From Streptomyces sp. NBC_00223 (GTDB lineage Bacteria > Actinomycetota > Actinomycetes > Streptomycetales > Streptomycetaceae), in contig NZ_CP108109.1 of NCBI RefSeq assembly GCF_036199905.1, positions 3,705,501 to 3,769,500 on the forward strand: 64,000 bases of DNA, read 5' to 3'. Every line of letters starts with the position of its first letter. The stretch's first letter is position 1. Positions 26,084-34,733 of the stretch are shown in pieces. The position numbers were made by a program, and so were the translations under genes. A model generated the notes under the pieces. The model was not told where the DNA came from. It made no database searches and saw only the letters and a list, made by a program, of their open reading frames with translations.

Positions 26084-28486
26084 TTGACAGCCAACGCCGA
26101 GGAGACATCGTTGGAAGAGGTCGACCTCACGCCCACTCCTCAGTTGCTGGAGGCGTTGGGGGACATCCCCTACAAGCCGTGGCAGTGCCTGGCGGAGCTG
26201 ATCGACAACTCCTTCGACGACTTCCTGTCGGACCCGGACCGCGGTGAGCAGCGCGAGGTCTGGATCACTCTGCCCAAACCCACCGACGACGATCCGATCG
26301 TTGGCCTCCTAGACAACGGGCGTGGCATGAGCCTAGAGGCGCTACAGAGCGCGGTGAAGGCCGGTTACAGCGGCAAACGGCGCTACGGCAGCCTCGGCCT
26401 GTTCGGCATGGGCTTCAACATCGCCACGGCCCGGCTGGGGAACCGTACCGAGGTGCGGACCACGCGGGCGGGCGACGCGGACTGGCTGATCGTGGAGATC
26501 GACCTGCGCCGCCTAGCGCGGAACGACAGCTTCAGGGCCCCCCTTCGCCGAGAGCCCAAGCAGGACGTCTCCGACCACGGCACCGAGGTGATCGTCCGCC
26601 ATCTGCGCACCGAGATCGCCGACGATCTGAAGAAGGCCAACCGGCACACCTCCGTCCGCGCCGACCTGGGCCGGGTCTACTCATACCTCTTGCGCGGTGA
26701 GAACCCGGTGCCGGGCGTTCCGGACGGTCCGATGGCGGGCCGCGGCTTCCGGCTGAAGGTGAACGGGAAGACCGTCTCGCCGAGGCTCCCCTGCGTCTGG
26801 TCCGCGTCGCGGACGGTAACCCGACAGGGGCGGGAGATCGCCGCCGTCAGGCCGGTCGACATCCGACTGGCTTCGGCGTTGGCGTGCATGAAGTGCGGCC
26901 ACTGGCAGAGCCCGGATCTCGCCTTGGACCAGTGCGCCCAGTGCGACAGCGACGACATGCAGCTGCGCGAGCGCCGCATCCACGGTTGGTTCGGAGTTCA
27001 GCGCTACCTCGACGAAACCGACTACGGGATCGACTTCCTGCGCAACGGCCGAAAGATCAGGATCGGGGACCGCTCCCTGTTCTCCTGGGAGAACCCGGAT
27101 GACGGGTCACAGGTCTCGGAGTACCCGGTGGACATCCCCGCCACTCAGGGCCGGATCGTGGGCGAGATCCATCTCGACCACGTCCCGGTGGGCTACCAGA
27201 AGACCGACTTCAACCGGGAGAGCCGCGACTGGCGGCAGGCGGTCATCGCCCTTCGAGGCGAGGGGCCGATGCGCCCGAAGAAGGCCGTCGCCCTGGGCTA
27301 CCCGTTGAACGCCTCCCCTCTGGGCGAGATCTTCAAGGGGTACCAGGAGAACCGCCCGGGCGCCGGGTGCCTGATTCCCGGCAACGGGAGTGTGGCCGTC
27401 CATGACGCGGCCCGAGAGTGGGGCGTGAAGTTCCACTCAGGCCGTCACCCCGAGTTCCTCTCGGACGAGATCTGGTACCAGGCAGTCCTGGCACACGACG
27501 AGGCCCGCGACAGCGGGGGAACCCCAACGAGGCCGACTGGCCCCGATGGGGCCGGCAACCCCACATTGACAGGGCGCACCGGGCTGACCCCGCTGGGCGG
27601 CGCCTCAACCGGTGGGACCAGCCTGGGCGGCGAGTCGCCGGTACCGCAACCCGCCCCACCATCGGCGCCCGTGGAGACCGAGGAGCAGCGCTTCGAGCGC
27701 TACCGCGCCGACGCCCGCCAGGTCTTCGATCTGACGGGAGAGGTGACCTTGCCCCGACTTGGCCGCAGGGCCGTGACGGTCTTCGACACGCCGACACCCC
27801 TGCTGGACGACCATGAGCGGCAGGTTCCCTCGCTGGCCCGTATGGGCAAGGGCGTGAAGTTGGAAGTGTTCGTCCACGGCGAGCATCCGGTGTTCCGCGA
27901 GTACGGACGCGACCCCCGTGACTACGCGCTGATGGAAATTGCACAGACCCTGCACGCGTTCGAGCCGGACGGGCAGAAGGTCACGGCGGTCGCCGCCGAG
28001 GTCACCCGACAATTCCCCGACCAGCGGGTGACCGAGTCGGCGCTGCGTGATCGTGCCGACTCCCTGCTGGGCCGCGTGCGCGAACTGATGACACCGATCG
28101 TGGGACCGATGGCCGGAGACTTGTGGGACGCGCTCCCGGAGAGGATAAGGCTACGCGCTGAGCAGGACGCCGGCAGGGCCGACGCATCCCTGGATTGGCC
28201 CACCGTCGTCAAAGACGGGGCCTTCGTCGCCCACCTCGACGCCACCGGAATCGCGGCCGTCGTCCGGACGCGGCCGGCGGACTTCCTTGACGGGACGGTG
28301 TTCACAACGTCCTGGAGCGGCTGGTCGGACAGCGCGGTCAAGGAGCGACAGGTCACGCAGACCGTGCGGCCGCTAGAGGTGGTCGGCGAGTTCCTGGCCG
28401 ACCCCGGGGGGAAGACACGGCTGGAGCTGTCCTTGGCACGCATCACCTTCGACATGCTCGAACGCAGCGTCGCCGGGCCGGTGTGA
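26084..28486 (+). CDS. MORC/MutL-like GHKL ATPase of a restriction system
   Basis: 800 aa from TTG 26084 (GGGAG upstream); the frame is open back to 25832 but that part overlaps the Vsr gene and is not protein-like. GHKL motifs: N box LAELIDNSFDDF (~37-48), G1 GLLDNGRGMS (74-83), G2 GSLGLFGMGFN (102-112). A second-domain fold follows, with a CXXC-type zinc knuckle near 267-285 (CMKCG ... CAQCDSDD). A Gly/Thr/Pro-rich linker near 485-530 leads to a C-terminal domain. Bacterial MORC/MutL-like ATPases of this layout were described in restriction systems with Vsr nucleases, SF2 helicases and C5 methylases (Iyer, Abhiman and Aravind); the whole set is here. Confidence 0.85.
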   Translation: MTANAEETSLEEVDLTPTPQLLEALGDIPYKPWQCLAELIDNSFDDFLSDPDRGEQREVWITLPKPTDDDPIVGLLDNGRGMSLEALQSAVKAGYSGKRRYGSLGLFGMGFNIATARLGNRTEVRTTRAGDADWLIVEIDLRRLARNDSFRAPLRREPKQDVSDHGTEVIVRHLRTEIADDLKKANRHTSVRADLGRVYSYLLRGENPVPGVPDGPMAGRGFRLKVNGKTVSPRLPCVWSASRTVTRQGREIAAVRPVDIRLASALACMKCGHWQSPDLALDQCAQCDSDDMQLRERRIHGWFGVQRYLDETDYGIDFLRNGRKIRIGDRSLFSWENPDDGSQVSEYPVDIPATQGRIVGEIHLDHVPVGYQKTDFNRESRDWRQAVIALRGEGPMRPKKAVALGYPLNASPLGEIFKGYQENRPGAGCLIPGNGSVAVHDAAREWGVKFHSGRHPEFLSDEIWYQAVLAHDEARDSGGTPTRPTGPDGAGNPTLTGRTGLTPLGGASTGGTSLGGESPVPQPAPPSAPVETEEQRFERYRADARQVFDLTGEVTLPRLGRRAVTVFDTPTPLLDDHERQVPSLARMGKGVKLEVFVHGEHPVFREYGRDPRDYALMEIAQTLHAFEPDGQKVTAVAAEVTRQFPDQRVTESALRDRADSLLGRVRELMTPIVGPMAGDLWDALPERIRLRAEQDAGRADASLDWPTVVKDGAFVAHLDATGIAAVVRTRPADFLDGTVFTTSWSGWSDSAVKERQVTQTVRPLEVVGEFLADPGGKTRLELSLARITFDMLERSVAGPV

Positions 28487-28489
28487 GCG

Positions 28490-30163
28490 TTGACCGCATC
28501 GTTCATGGCACCAGACTTCCTCCGCGCGGTAGGACCGTTCGGCTTCACCCGTCAACTGGAACGCCTGGCGCTGCACCTCGGCTTCACCAACGTCGTCAAC
28601 ATCGACGGCGCGAACGACCAGGGCGGTGACATCCTCGCCACCCGCGAGGGACATCTATGGGTGTTCCAGGCCAAGTGGAAGGCCGGCGCGGCAGTGCCGC
28701 CCACCGCCATCGATGAAGTCCTGGAGGCCAAAGCCCATTACGGCGCCGATCAGGCTGTCGTGGTCACCAACAGCCGCTTCGGGCCGACCATCCGAAAACG
28801 CCGCGACAGTCTCGCCGCCGTCGGCATGCGAGTGGAATTGTGGTCAGGCCAGGAACTGGCTGATCTCTACGCCGATGACCGGTTCACCGCCACCCGGCTC
28901 CCCGCCCGCTCGCTGCGCCCCTACCAGGACGAAGCCCTGCGGGCGACACTCGGCGATCTGGACAGCGCAGACCGGGCCCTGTTGGTGCTGGCCACGGGCC
29001 TGGGTAAGACGGTCGTCGGCGGAGAGGCCATCGACCGCCATTTGCGCGACCGCCCCCAGGACAAGGTCCTGGTCGTCGCGCCCGCCAAGGACTTGGTGGA
29101 GCAGCTCGAACGGGCTCTGTGGCATCACCTGCCCAAGACGGTCCGCACTCAGCTCCTGACCGGAGATCACCGTCCTGACGACCTGCGTGGTGTCACCTGC
29201 GCCACCACCACCAGCGCACTCGGCTACGCCCTCGCCGGCTATCGCCCCGCGCTAGTCATGGTCGACGAGGCGCACCACGTCGCCGAGGACGGGCAACTGG
29301 CCGAGCTTCTCGATGTCCTCGACGCCAGCCGCCAGTTCGGGGTCACGGCCACCCCCTGGCGCGGTGACCGTTTCGACATCCGCAAACGCTTCGGCGAGCC
29401 CAGCTACACCCTTGGCATTGAGGACGGTATGAAGCTGGGCTACCTGTCCGAGGTCCGCTATCGGCTCTACGCGGACAACATCGACTGGGACTTCGTCCGC
29501 GGCGTCAGCGACCACAGCTACTCGATCAAGGACCTCAACGCCCGCCTGTTTCTTCCCGAGCGGGACGAAGGTGTGCGCGAGGAATTGATGGAGGTCTGGG
29601 CGCGCACCCAGCAGCCCCGCGCCATCGTCTTCTGCCGCACCGTGGAACACGCTGAACGCCTCGCCACTCTTCTCGCGGAGGTGCCGCAGTGGCGCGGAGC
29701 GCTCGCCGTGCACGCGAACCTGACCAAGCGGGAGCGCCAGTCCCGGCTGATGAGCTTCCGCAGCGGGAAGACCCCGATCCTGACCGCCGTTGACATCCTC
29801 AACGAGGGCGTCGACGTCCCCGACGTGAACATCCTCTGCTTCGCCCGGGTCACACACAGCCGCCGGATCTTCGTCCAGCAACTCGGCCGCGGCCTACGCC
29901 TGCGCCCGGGAAAGTCGCACGTCGAGGTCCTGGACTTCGTAAGCGACATCCGCCGTGTGGCCGCTATCTTGAACATCCGCCAGCAGATCGCCGAAGACGA
30001 AGTCGAGACCTTGCGCCTGGCGGAGCGCGGAACGAGCTTCGACTTCGCGGACCAGCGCGCGGAGAGCCTGATGCGCGAGTGGATCAAGGACGCGGCCAGT
30101 CTGGAAACCTCGCCGGAGGAGAGTCGCCTCCAGTTTCCCGACCCGGCCGCTTTTGGGGGATGA
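28490..30163 (+). CDS. Mrr-like nuclease fused to SF2 (DEAH) helicase
   Basis: 557 aa, TTG start 3 bp after the ATPase stop (an ATG at 28505 is possible). The N-terminal ~125 residues carry a PD-(D/E)XK Mrr-like domain: G45-G-D47-ILA then V-F-Q60-A-K62. The helicase part has motif I ATGLGKTVV (~167-175), II MVDEAHH, III GVTATPWR and VI QQLGRGLRL. It probably translocates along DNA and cuts it, working with the GHKL ATPase and Vsr-like nuclease. Confidence 0.9.
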   Translation: MTASFMAPDFLRAVGPFGFTRQLERLALHLGFTNVVNIDGANDQGGDILATREGHLWVFQAKWKAGAAVPPTAIDEVLEAKAHYGADQAVVVTNSRFGPTIRKRRDSLAAVGMRVELWSGQELADLYADDRFTATRLPARSLRPYQDEALRATLGDLDSADRALLVLATGLGKTVVGGEAIDRHLRDRPQDKVLVVAPAKDLVEQLERALWHHLPKTVRTQLLTGDHRPDDLRGVTCATTTSALGYALAGYRPALVMVDEAHHVAEDGQLAELLDVLDASRQFGVTATPWRGDRFDIRKRFGEPSYTLGIEDGMKLGYLSEVRYRLYADNIDWDFVRGVSDHSYSIKDLNARLFLPERDEGVREELMEVWARTQQPRAIVFCRTVEHAERLATLLAEVPQWRGALAVHANLTKRERQSRLMSFRSGKTPILTAVDILNEGVDVPDVNILCFARVTHSRRIFVQQLGRGLRLRPGKSHVEVLDFVSDIRRVAAILNIRQQIAEDEVETLRLAERGTSFDFADQRAESLMREWIKDAASLETSPEESRLQFPDPAAFGG

Positions 30164-30170
30164 GGTAGCG

Positions 30171-30761
30171 ATGGGTGACATTGACGAGGAGATCCGCCGC
30201 GAGGTGATCGCCGAGGTCTACCGGCAGGTCGACGACCTCGACTGGGACGGCATGGCCGCCCGGGAGCGCTCGGAGCTGTACGTGCGCTGGATCGATGACC
30301 CGCTCGTCGGCGGCAAGCTGACGCGCTTCATCGAACGCGACCGGGTCCGCGTGTGGATCAAAGACGGGCCGATCAAGGAACTACCTCGGGCCCGCTACGG
30401 CATCGGCCCGTACGCGCAGTTCGCGGTGAGCCGCTACCCCGGAATGGAGGAGATCGCCCATCAAGCTATCGGCCCGGACTGGCTCGCCGATCCGGACACA
30501 GTGGACGTCAAGCCCAACCGCTGCCTGGTTCGGGGGCCGGGACCGAAAATGCTGATGATCTGGGGGCCGGCCGCCAAGCTCGCCGACCTCGTCTGGGCCG
30601 GCATCAACGCTCGTGTGGATGGCGGAGCGGAACCACTCATCGTCGTCACCTCCCCCCAGGGAACGCGACTCAGCGAGGGTGAGATGCACCGGCACCGTCT
30701 CCTCGCCAAGGTGCCGGGCATCGAACTGCGCCACATCACTTTGAGGCTCAAGCGAGTGTGA
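30171..30761 (+). CDS. Conserved unknown protein of the MORC restriction operon
   Basis: 196 aa; ATG 30171 chosen because GGGGGATGAGG precedes it. No domain recognised. It is acidic at the N-terminus (IDEEIRREVIAEVYRQVDDLDWDG) and has a central segment WIDDPLVGGKLTRFIERDRVRVWIKDGP resembling a small subunit surface. It starts 7 bp after the helicase stop and is the last gene of the operon, so it is likely an accessory or specificity subunit. Confidence 0.6.
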   Translation: MGDIDEEIRREVIAEVYRQVDDLDWDGMAARERSELYVRWIDDPLVGGKLTRFIERDRVRVWIKDGPIKELPRARYGIGPYAQFAVSRYPGMEEIAHQAIGPDWLADPDTVDVKPNRCLVRGPGPKMLMIWGPAAKLADLVWAGINARVDGGAEPLIVVTSPQGTRLSEGEMHRHRLLAKVPGIELRHITLRLKRV

Positions 30762-31039
30762 CGGAGACGTCGCACCGGAGTCGCACGTGTGTTGGCCTCG
30801 GGCGTCTGGTCCTGCTGCGCGGATGCCCAGTGCGGGACACTGGCCCGCTGCTACGCCAACACGGCCAGGAACCTGTCCGGTTCGACAGCCAGCGAGTCCG
30901 CAGACCACCCGAGGGGTGTCGGAGGGTTGCAGTTAGGGTTGCATTCACTCCCGTTCAGCGGCGTCCGGCCGTCGGCCAACGAGCCACTCCATCGCAGCTC
31001 AGAACGCTGACGGACTCACCCGAACGCCCCGACGAACAG
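30762..31039. other. Non-coding flank upstream of tRNA-Ser fragment A
   Basis: No gene seen. It contains agggttgcagttagggttgc at 30923, which recurs in diverged form (agggttgcagttcgggctgc) at 48241 upstream of fragment D. This is probably integrative-element attachment-arm DNA. Confidence 0.45.
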
Positions 31040-31095
31040 TTGGAAAGCGTGTTGGGGGCAACCCCTCACGAGTTCGAATCTCGTATCCTCCGCCA
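31040..31095 (+). repeat. tRNA-Ser 3' half, copy A (attachment-site scar)
   Basis: The sequence begins ttggaaagcg, which matches the anticodon loop/stem of tRNA-Ser(GGA), continues through a long variable arm (gttgggggcaacccctc) and the T-arm (gagttcgaatctcgt), and ends tcctccgcca with an encoded CCA. The 5' half of the tRNA is absent. This is the classic core left when an integrative element inserts into a tRNA 3' end. Three more copies (33171, 45138, 48358) lie in the same orientation. Confidence 0.85.
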
Positions 31096-31115
31096 GTGCC
31101 TCACCGGGCACGACG

Positions 31116-31151
31116 TTGATGGCCCCCGCTGCGAGCAGCGGGGGCCATCAA
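31116..31151 (+). terminator. tRNA-type terminator after fragment A
   Basis: A 17-bp perfect stem (ttgatggcccccgctgc and its complement) with a minimal loop, 20 bp after the CCA. It looks like the native tRNA-Ser terminator and supports copy A as a displaced genuine tRNA 3' end. Confidence 0.8.
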
Positions 31152-31367
31152 TGCGTGTGGACTGCCCGTGCGCCCGTCTCTTCGACCGGCCGTATGTTCC
31201 GTATGAAGCCGGCGTGAATCCTCTGCTCGCCGGAGTCGACGCCGCCCCCCGCTCGATTGTTCGGCCGGCCAAAACAGGAACACACTCGGCGGAGTCGCGC
31301 AGCAGGGCAGGCCCGGTCACCAGGCCGGGCTGGGCCGGCTGGAGCGGAGGATGACCATCGGCCCTCC

Positions 31368-31958
31368 TCACGTGGGGTTGTCCGAAAGGTAGAGCGTGGC
31401 GAGTCGGGGCAGTCGATGGTGCATCTGTTCGGCGTCGTCGAAGTCGAAGTCCTCGCCCATGTCCCTCTCGATACCCGCAATCTGCTCGGCCTTCGCACAA
31501 GGCTGGGCGTCCGAGTCGTACTGCTCCCAGGCTTGGTAGAAGTCCTCTTCGTCACCGGTGAGTTGCTCGAATGCCCGGGGGGCGACGTAGTTCACCTCCT
31601 CGTAGAAGAGGACGTAGTCCTCGCCCGCCTTTGCCGCTGCAGCGGCCAGCGGGTGTTCGGCGAGGCTGTCGGGGTCGGCGGCGACGCGCTCGTACCACGT
31701 ACGTCCTTCGGCGATGATGCCCGCGCGGAAATCCGTGAAGCCGTCATCCGAGCAGCCCCCACCGATCAGGTACGCCGCCGCCCAGACGTCCCAGCGGTAC
31801 AGAGCACCGTGGAGCTCGTCGAAACGCTCCTGGTATTCGAGCACCTCCCGTTCCGAACGGGCCGCGAGCAGATCGACCAGCGCCTCGTCGACGGTACCGG
31901 CCTGCGTGGCGCGAGAGCGCGCGGTCTCTACGAGCTGCCAGAAGGCGTCCGTCTCCAT
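31368..31958 (-). CDS. DUF4240 domain protein
   Basis: 196 aa, starting METDAFWQLVETAR, the usual opening of DUF4240 proteins (an ATG at 31976 is possible; neither has a strong ribosome-binding site). It contains the family-typical RWDVWAAAYLIGGGCSDDGFTDFRAGIIAEG (residues ~47-77) and an acidic tail (DMGEDFDFDDAEQMHHRLPRL). Function unknown; often found near toxin or mobile loci in Streptomyces. Confidence 0.8.
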   Translation of the reverse strand: METDAFWQLVETARSRATQAGTVDEALVDLLAARSEREVLEYQERFDELHGALYRWDVWAAAYLIGGGCSDDGFTDFRAGIIAEGRTWYERVAADPDSLAEHPLAAAAAKAGEDYVLFYEEVNYVAPRAFEQLTGDEEDFYQAWEQYDSDAQPCAKAEQIAGIERDMGEDFDFDDAEQMHHRLPRLATLYLSDNPT

Positions 31959-32305
31959 GACCCGGCACTCTGCCATCGAGGTCCGACAGAGCCCCCATGC
32001 GTCGCCGACCGTACGTGCCCCTCTGCCCACTCCCCAGCTCGGTGCTGCGACGCACGCGGGGGAGACCGCTGCCTGACGCGCCACCGGGAGCCCGACGCTG
32101 TGCACCACGTCCACGTTCCCCGTGTGCCGCCGCTGATCGCGGCGGAGGAGTGGGAGGAGCACGACGGCTGGAAGCCGGGGGAACCCCGCTGCCGGCCAGG
32201 AGCGATCCGACGCCGGGCCTCAGCTGCCGACGTTGCAGTGCCGTCCGGCGTGGGCCGGCACACGGGGTCCGAGGCCAACGAACAGGTCGTTCAGCTCTGC
32301 TTGCC

Positions 32306-32335
32306 TATATTTGGTCATCTATACGGTCAGCTATA
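32306..32335 (+). promoter_or_regulatory. Promoter and direct-repeat operator of toxin-antitoxin pair
   Basis: tatatt (32306-32311) can serve as -10. Two direct repeats, ggtcatctata (32313-32323) and ggtcagctata (32325-32335), are spaced 12 bp apart and run up to the toxin ATG at 32335. The short or absent leader has no ribosome-binding site. The repeats are the likely binding site of the XRE antitoxin. Confidence 0.55.
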
Positions 32336-32721
32336 TGAGCGATGACTGGGAGATCGAGGTCGAACCGGAAGTCCGGCATCGGCTGGACAACCTGTCCGAC
32401 CACGACTGTCTCGTCGCTGAGCATGCGGCTGAACGTCTGCTCGACGCGCCGACCACCCTGTCCGATCCGTATGCGCGACACCTGGGTAACGGCTTACGCG
32501 AACTCCGGTTCAGCCTCCGCCACGACGGCAACGCCGTCCGTCTGACGCACTGGCTCGCCCCCGACCGCCGGATCGTGCTGCTGACCGAGTTCCGCAGGAC
32601 GCGAATGCGGGAGGATGCGGAAGTGGATCGCGCCACGCAGGCCAGGAAGCTGTGCGAAGCCGAGGAGCACACCGCGCACGAAGAGTTCACTCGCGATGTC
32701 ATGAAGGGAGAAGGACCATGA
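32335..32721 (+). CDS. higB: HigB/RelE-type toxin
   Basis: 128 aa. Phage-derived Gp49/HigB-like toxin layout: SDPYARHLGNGLRELRFSLR ... VRLTHWLAPDRRIVLLTEFRRTRMRE. Conserved basic residues (R in LRELRF, K/R in the EFRRTRM strand) fit ribosome-dependent mRNA interferases. Codon 54 is TTA. Its stop overlaps the antitoxin start (ATGA), toxin first, as in higBA. Confidence 0.85.
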   Translation: MSDDWEIEVEPEVRHRLDNLSDHDCLVAEHAAERLLDAPTTLSDPYARHLGNGLRELRFSLRHDGNAVRLTHWLAPDRRIVLLTEFRRTRMREDAEVDRATQARKLCEAEEHTAHEEFTRDVMKGEGP

Positions 32722-33050
32722 ACCACACCCAGTGGAAGCTCGCCCGCGAGCGCAAGGCTGCGGAAGGCTACGCCGAGCCTCCTGAGGTGGAAGCGATGCG
32801 CACCGAGATCCGGATGGCCTTCGATCTCGGACAAGCGGTGTACGACCGCCGGACCGAGCTGGGTATCTCCCAGACCGAGCTGGCCAGGCGAGCCCGTATG
32901 ACGCAGCCCCAGGTGTCGAAACTCGAACTCGGCGGCACCGTCCCGACCCTTCCGCTCCTTGCCCGGCTCGCCGAGGCACTCGACGCGTCGCTCAACATCG
33001 CTCTCGACGGTGACACCTCCACCGTCGAGTTCATCGCGCACGCCGCCTGA
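32718..33050 (+). CDS. higA: HigA-type XRE antitoxin
   Basis: 110 aa. A helix-turn-helix lies at residues ~45-100 (YDRRTELGISQTELARRARM, then QVSKLELGGTVPTLPLLARL). The N-terminal part probably wraps the toxin. Gene order toxin-antitoxin with a four-base overlap is typical. Expected to neutralise HigB and repress the promoter through the direct repeats at 32313-32335. Confidence 0.88.
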   Translation: MNHTQWKLARERKAAEGYAEPPEVEAMRTEIRMAFDLGQAVYDRRTELGISQTELARRARMTQPQVSKLELGGTVPTLPLLARLAEALDASLNIALDGDTSTVEFIAHAA

Positions 33051-33170
33051 GGGCCGGTCTCATTCCTGGTCTCGTCCGACGGCGTCCAGCCGCGTCCGAC
33101 TAACTTTCTGCCGAGCGTTCCGTCGCAGGTCAGGTCACCAATGCTCGCTCACGTACCGCCTCGAGACCCG
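33051..33170. other. Attachment-arm-like DNA upstream of fragment B
   Basis: Contains cattcctggtctcg and cgtcgcaggtcagg followed by atgctcgctcacg. The latter two recur, slightly changed, at 48308-48340 before fragment D, and cgcaggtcagg-like DNA occurs before fragment C (45093). A relative of the ggtctc motif (ggtctcagttctggtctcag) lies at 43300. No gene. Confidence 0.5.
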
Positions 33171-33226
33171 TTGGAAAGCGTATTGGGGGCAACCCCTCAC
33201 GAGTTCGAATCTCGTATCCTCCGCAC
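33171..33226 (+). repeat. tRNA-Ser 3' half, copy B
   Basis: The same core as copy A from ttggaaagcg to tcctccgc; it ends -cacc instead of -cca. A small hairpin (ccgactgc/gcagtcgg, 33252-33270) follows. It bounds the 2.1-kb segment with DUF4240 and higBA. Confidence 0.8.
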
Positions 33227-33599
33227 CGGTTCACCAGCCGAGACATCGGCCCCGACTGCCAAGCAGTCGGAGTCGACGTCGTCAGAGGGGTGCGGTTTTA
33301 GTTGCAGTCCCCAAGACCAACCGCTGGGACGAACCCACCAGCGATCGATCGTTGGACTGAGCCCACCGCCAGGGAGCGGACCGCGCCGCGGTACCGAGAG
33401 CGCGGAGCAATCGAAACCACGCCCCAAGGAAACCCGCGGTTGGCGGATGCGACGCCCGTCCACCCTCGCGGAGCACCTTCACGATTCGCCAGCGGCGCTG
33501 CTCTGCCTCGCGGCCCATCGGCAGGCCCTGAAGCCAAGTAGCATTATCTGCTTGAGGTGACGGGTCCTCAGCCGATCCGCGGTGAGAAGGTAGGGGAAC

Positions 33600-34538
33600 G
33601 TGGCAGCTGAGCCGATGCCCACGAAGCCGATCAGTCCGGCCGCATACGGTGCGCTTGAAACCGCCCTCAAGCATATTTTCTGGTACAAGAGCGACCTCGA
33701 GGGCTTCATCCGACGGTGGGCCAAGGGGTACCCGGGACTCCTCGCTGGCCTGGACTTCTCTGGTTACAAATGGCGGACCGCCGAGGAGTTCGTGGACCGG
33801 CTACAGGCGGACGAGGGGCAGTACGGCAAACTCGCGATCAGCCTCATGATCGAAGTTTCGGAGATGCCGAGCTTCCCCAAGCTCAAGCGGCACGAGGATG
33901 CCGACACGCTGATCGCGGAGGCCCGAGAAGCAGTAGCAGCACTGAAGAGCTGCATCGACAGGCACCGGGGTCTCATCGCGAACGAGGCCCGCTTCACGAG
34001 CGACCTGGCAGACCGCCGCGCGGCGGCCGAGAGCCGCCGCAGTTTTGCCCAGCGACTTTCGGAACTGAAGGACGAGTTCCTGCGCCTGGAGAGAGAACCC
34101 AACCGCCAGAAGGCTGGACGTGAGTTTGAGCCCTTCCTCAACCAGCTCTTCCGCTTGTTCGACCTGGACCCGCGGCTGTCCTACAGCCTGCCGTATGAGC
34201 AGATCGACGGTTCCATCACCTACGACACCGACGTTTACATCGTGGAGGCGAAGTGGTTGAAGGAGCCGGTTGAGGTTCATTACCTCGGCAGCTTCGTTGA
34301 GAAGGTGCGGCACAAGGGCAAGAACGCGCTTGGCTTGTACATCAGCGTGCACGGGTTCACGAAGGGCGCCAAGGAACGCTATGCCGAGGGGACGTGCTTC
34401 ATCACGATGGAGGGCATCGACCTCTTTGCTGTGCTCGACGGGCACACCACGCTCGATGAGCTGCTGAGCCGCAAGAAACGACACGCCAACGACACCGGCA
34501 GCTGCTACTACCCAGCCTCATTGATGATGAGCGAGTGA
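33600..34538 (+). CDS. PD-(D/E)XK restriction-endonuclease-like protein
   Basis: 312 aa, GTG start with a GAAGG/AGGGG stretch upstream. The first ~165 residues are helical/coiled-coil (LADRRAAAESRRSFAQRLSE, LKDEFLRLEREPNRQK). The C-terminal ~130 residues form a nuclease-like core: GREFEPFLNQLF, then SLPYEQIDGSI, with catalytic pattern D...VEAKW (YDTDVYIVEAKWLKEPV) and a following HYLGSFVEKVRHKG helix. This is the Mrr-like restriction fold. No partner methyltransferase adjoins it, so it may be a stand-alone modification-dependent nuclease. The 372 bp before it (33227-33599) hold no gene. Confidence 0.8.
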   Translation: MAAEPMPTKPISPAAYGALETALKHIFWYKSDLEGFIRRWAKGYPGLLAGLDFSGYKWRTAEEFVDRLQADEGQYGKLAISLMIEVSEMPSFPKLKRHEDADTLIAEAREAVAALKSCIDRHRGLIANEARFTSDLADRRAAAESRRSFAQRLSELKDEFLRLEREPNRQKAGREFEPFLNQLFRLFDLDPRLSYSLPYEQIDGSITYDTDVYIVEAKWLKEPVEVHYLGSFVEKVRHKGKNALGLYISVHGFTKGAKERYAEGTCFITMEGIDLFAVLDGHTTLDELLSRKKRHANDTGSCYYPASLMMSE

Positions 34539-34733
34539 TCCGTTGCGACTCGCCCGTGACCTGCGGTCTGCGCTTCATTTGCTGAACGCTGCGGGCGACT
34601 GGGCCGGATCGATCGGATCAGCCGCAGTCGTCGCGGTGCAGGCTGCCGGGACGCAACGACTCGCTGCGCTCTGTCCATGCCTACGCATACGCTCGATCGG
34701 ACAAACCCTGCTATGCGCGAGAGGCTGCCCGAG

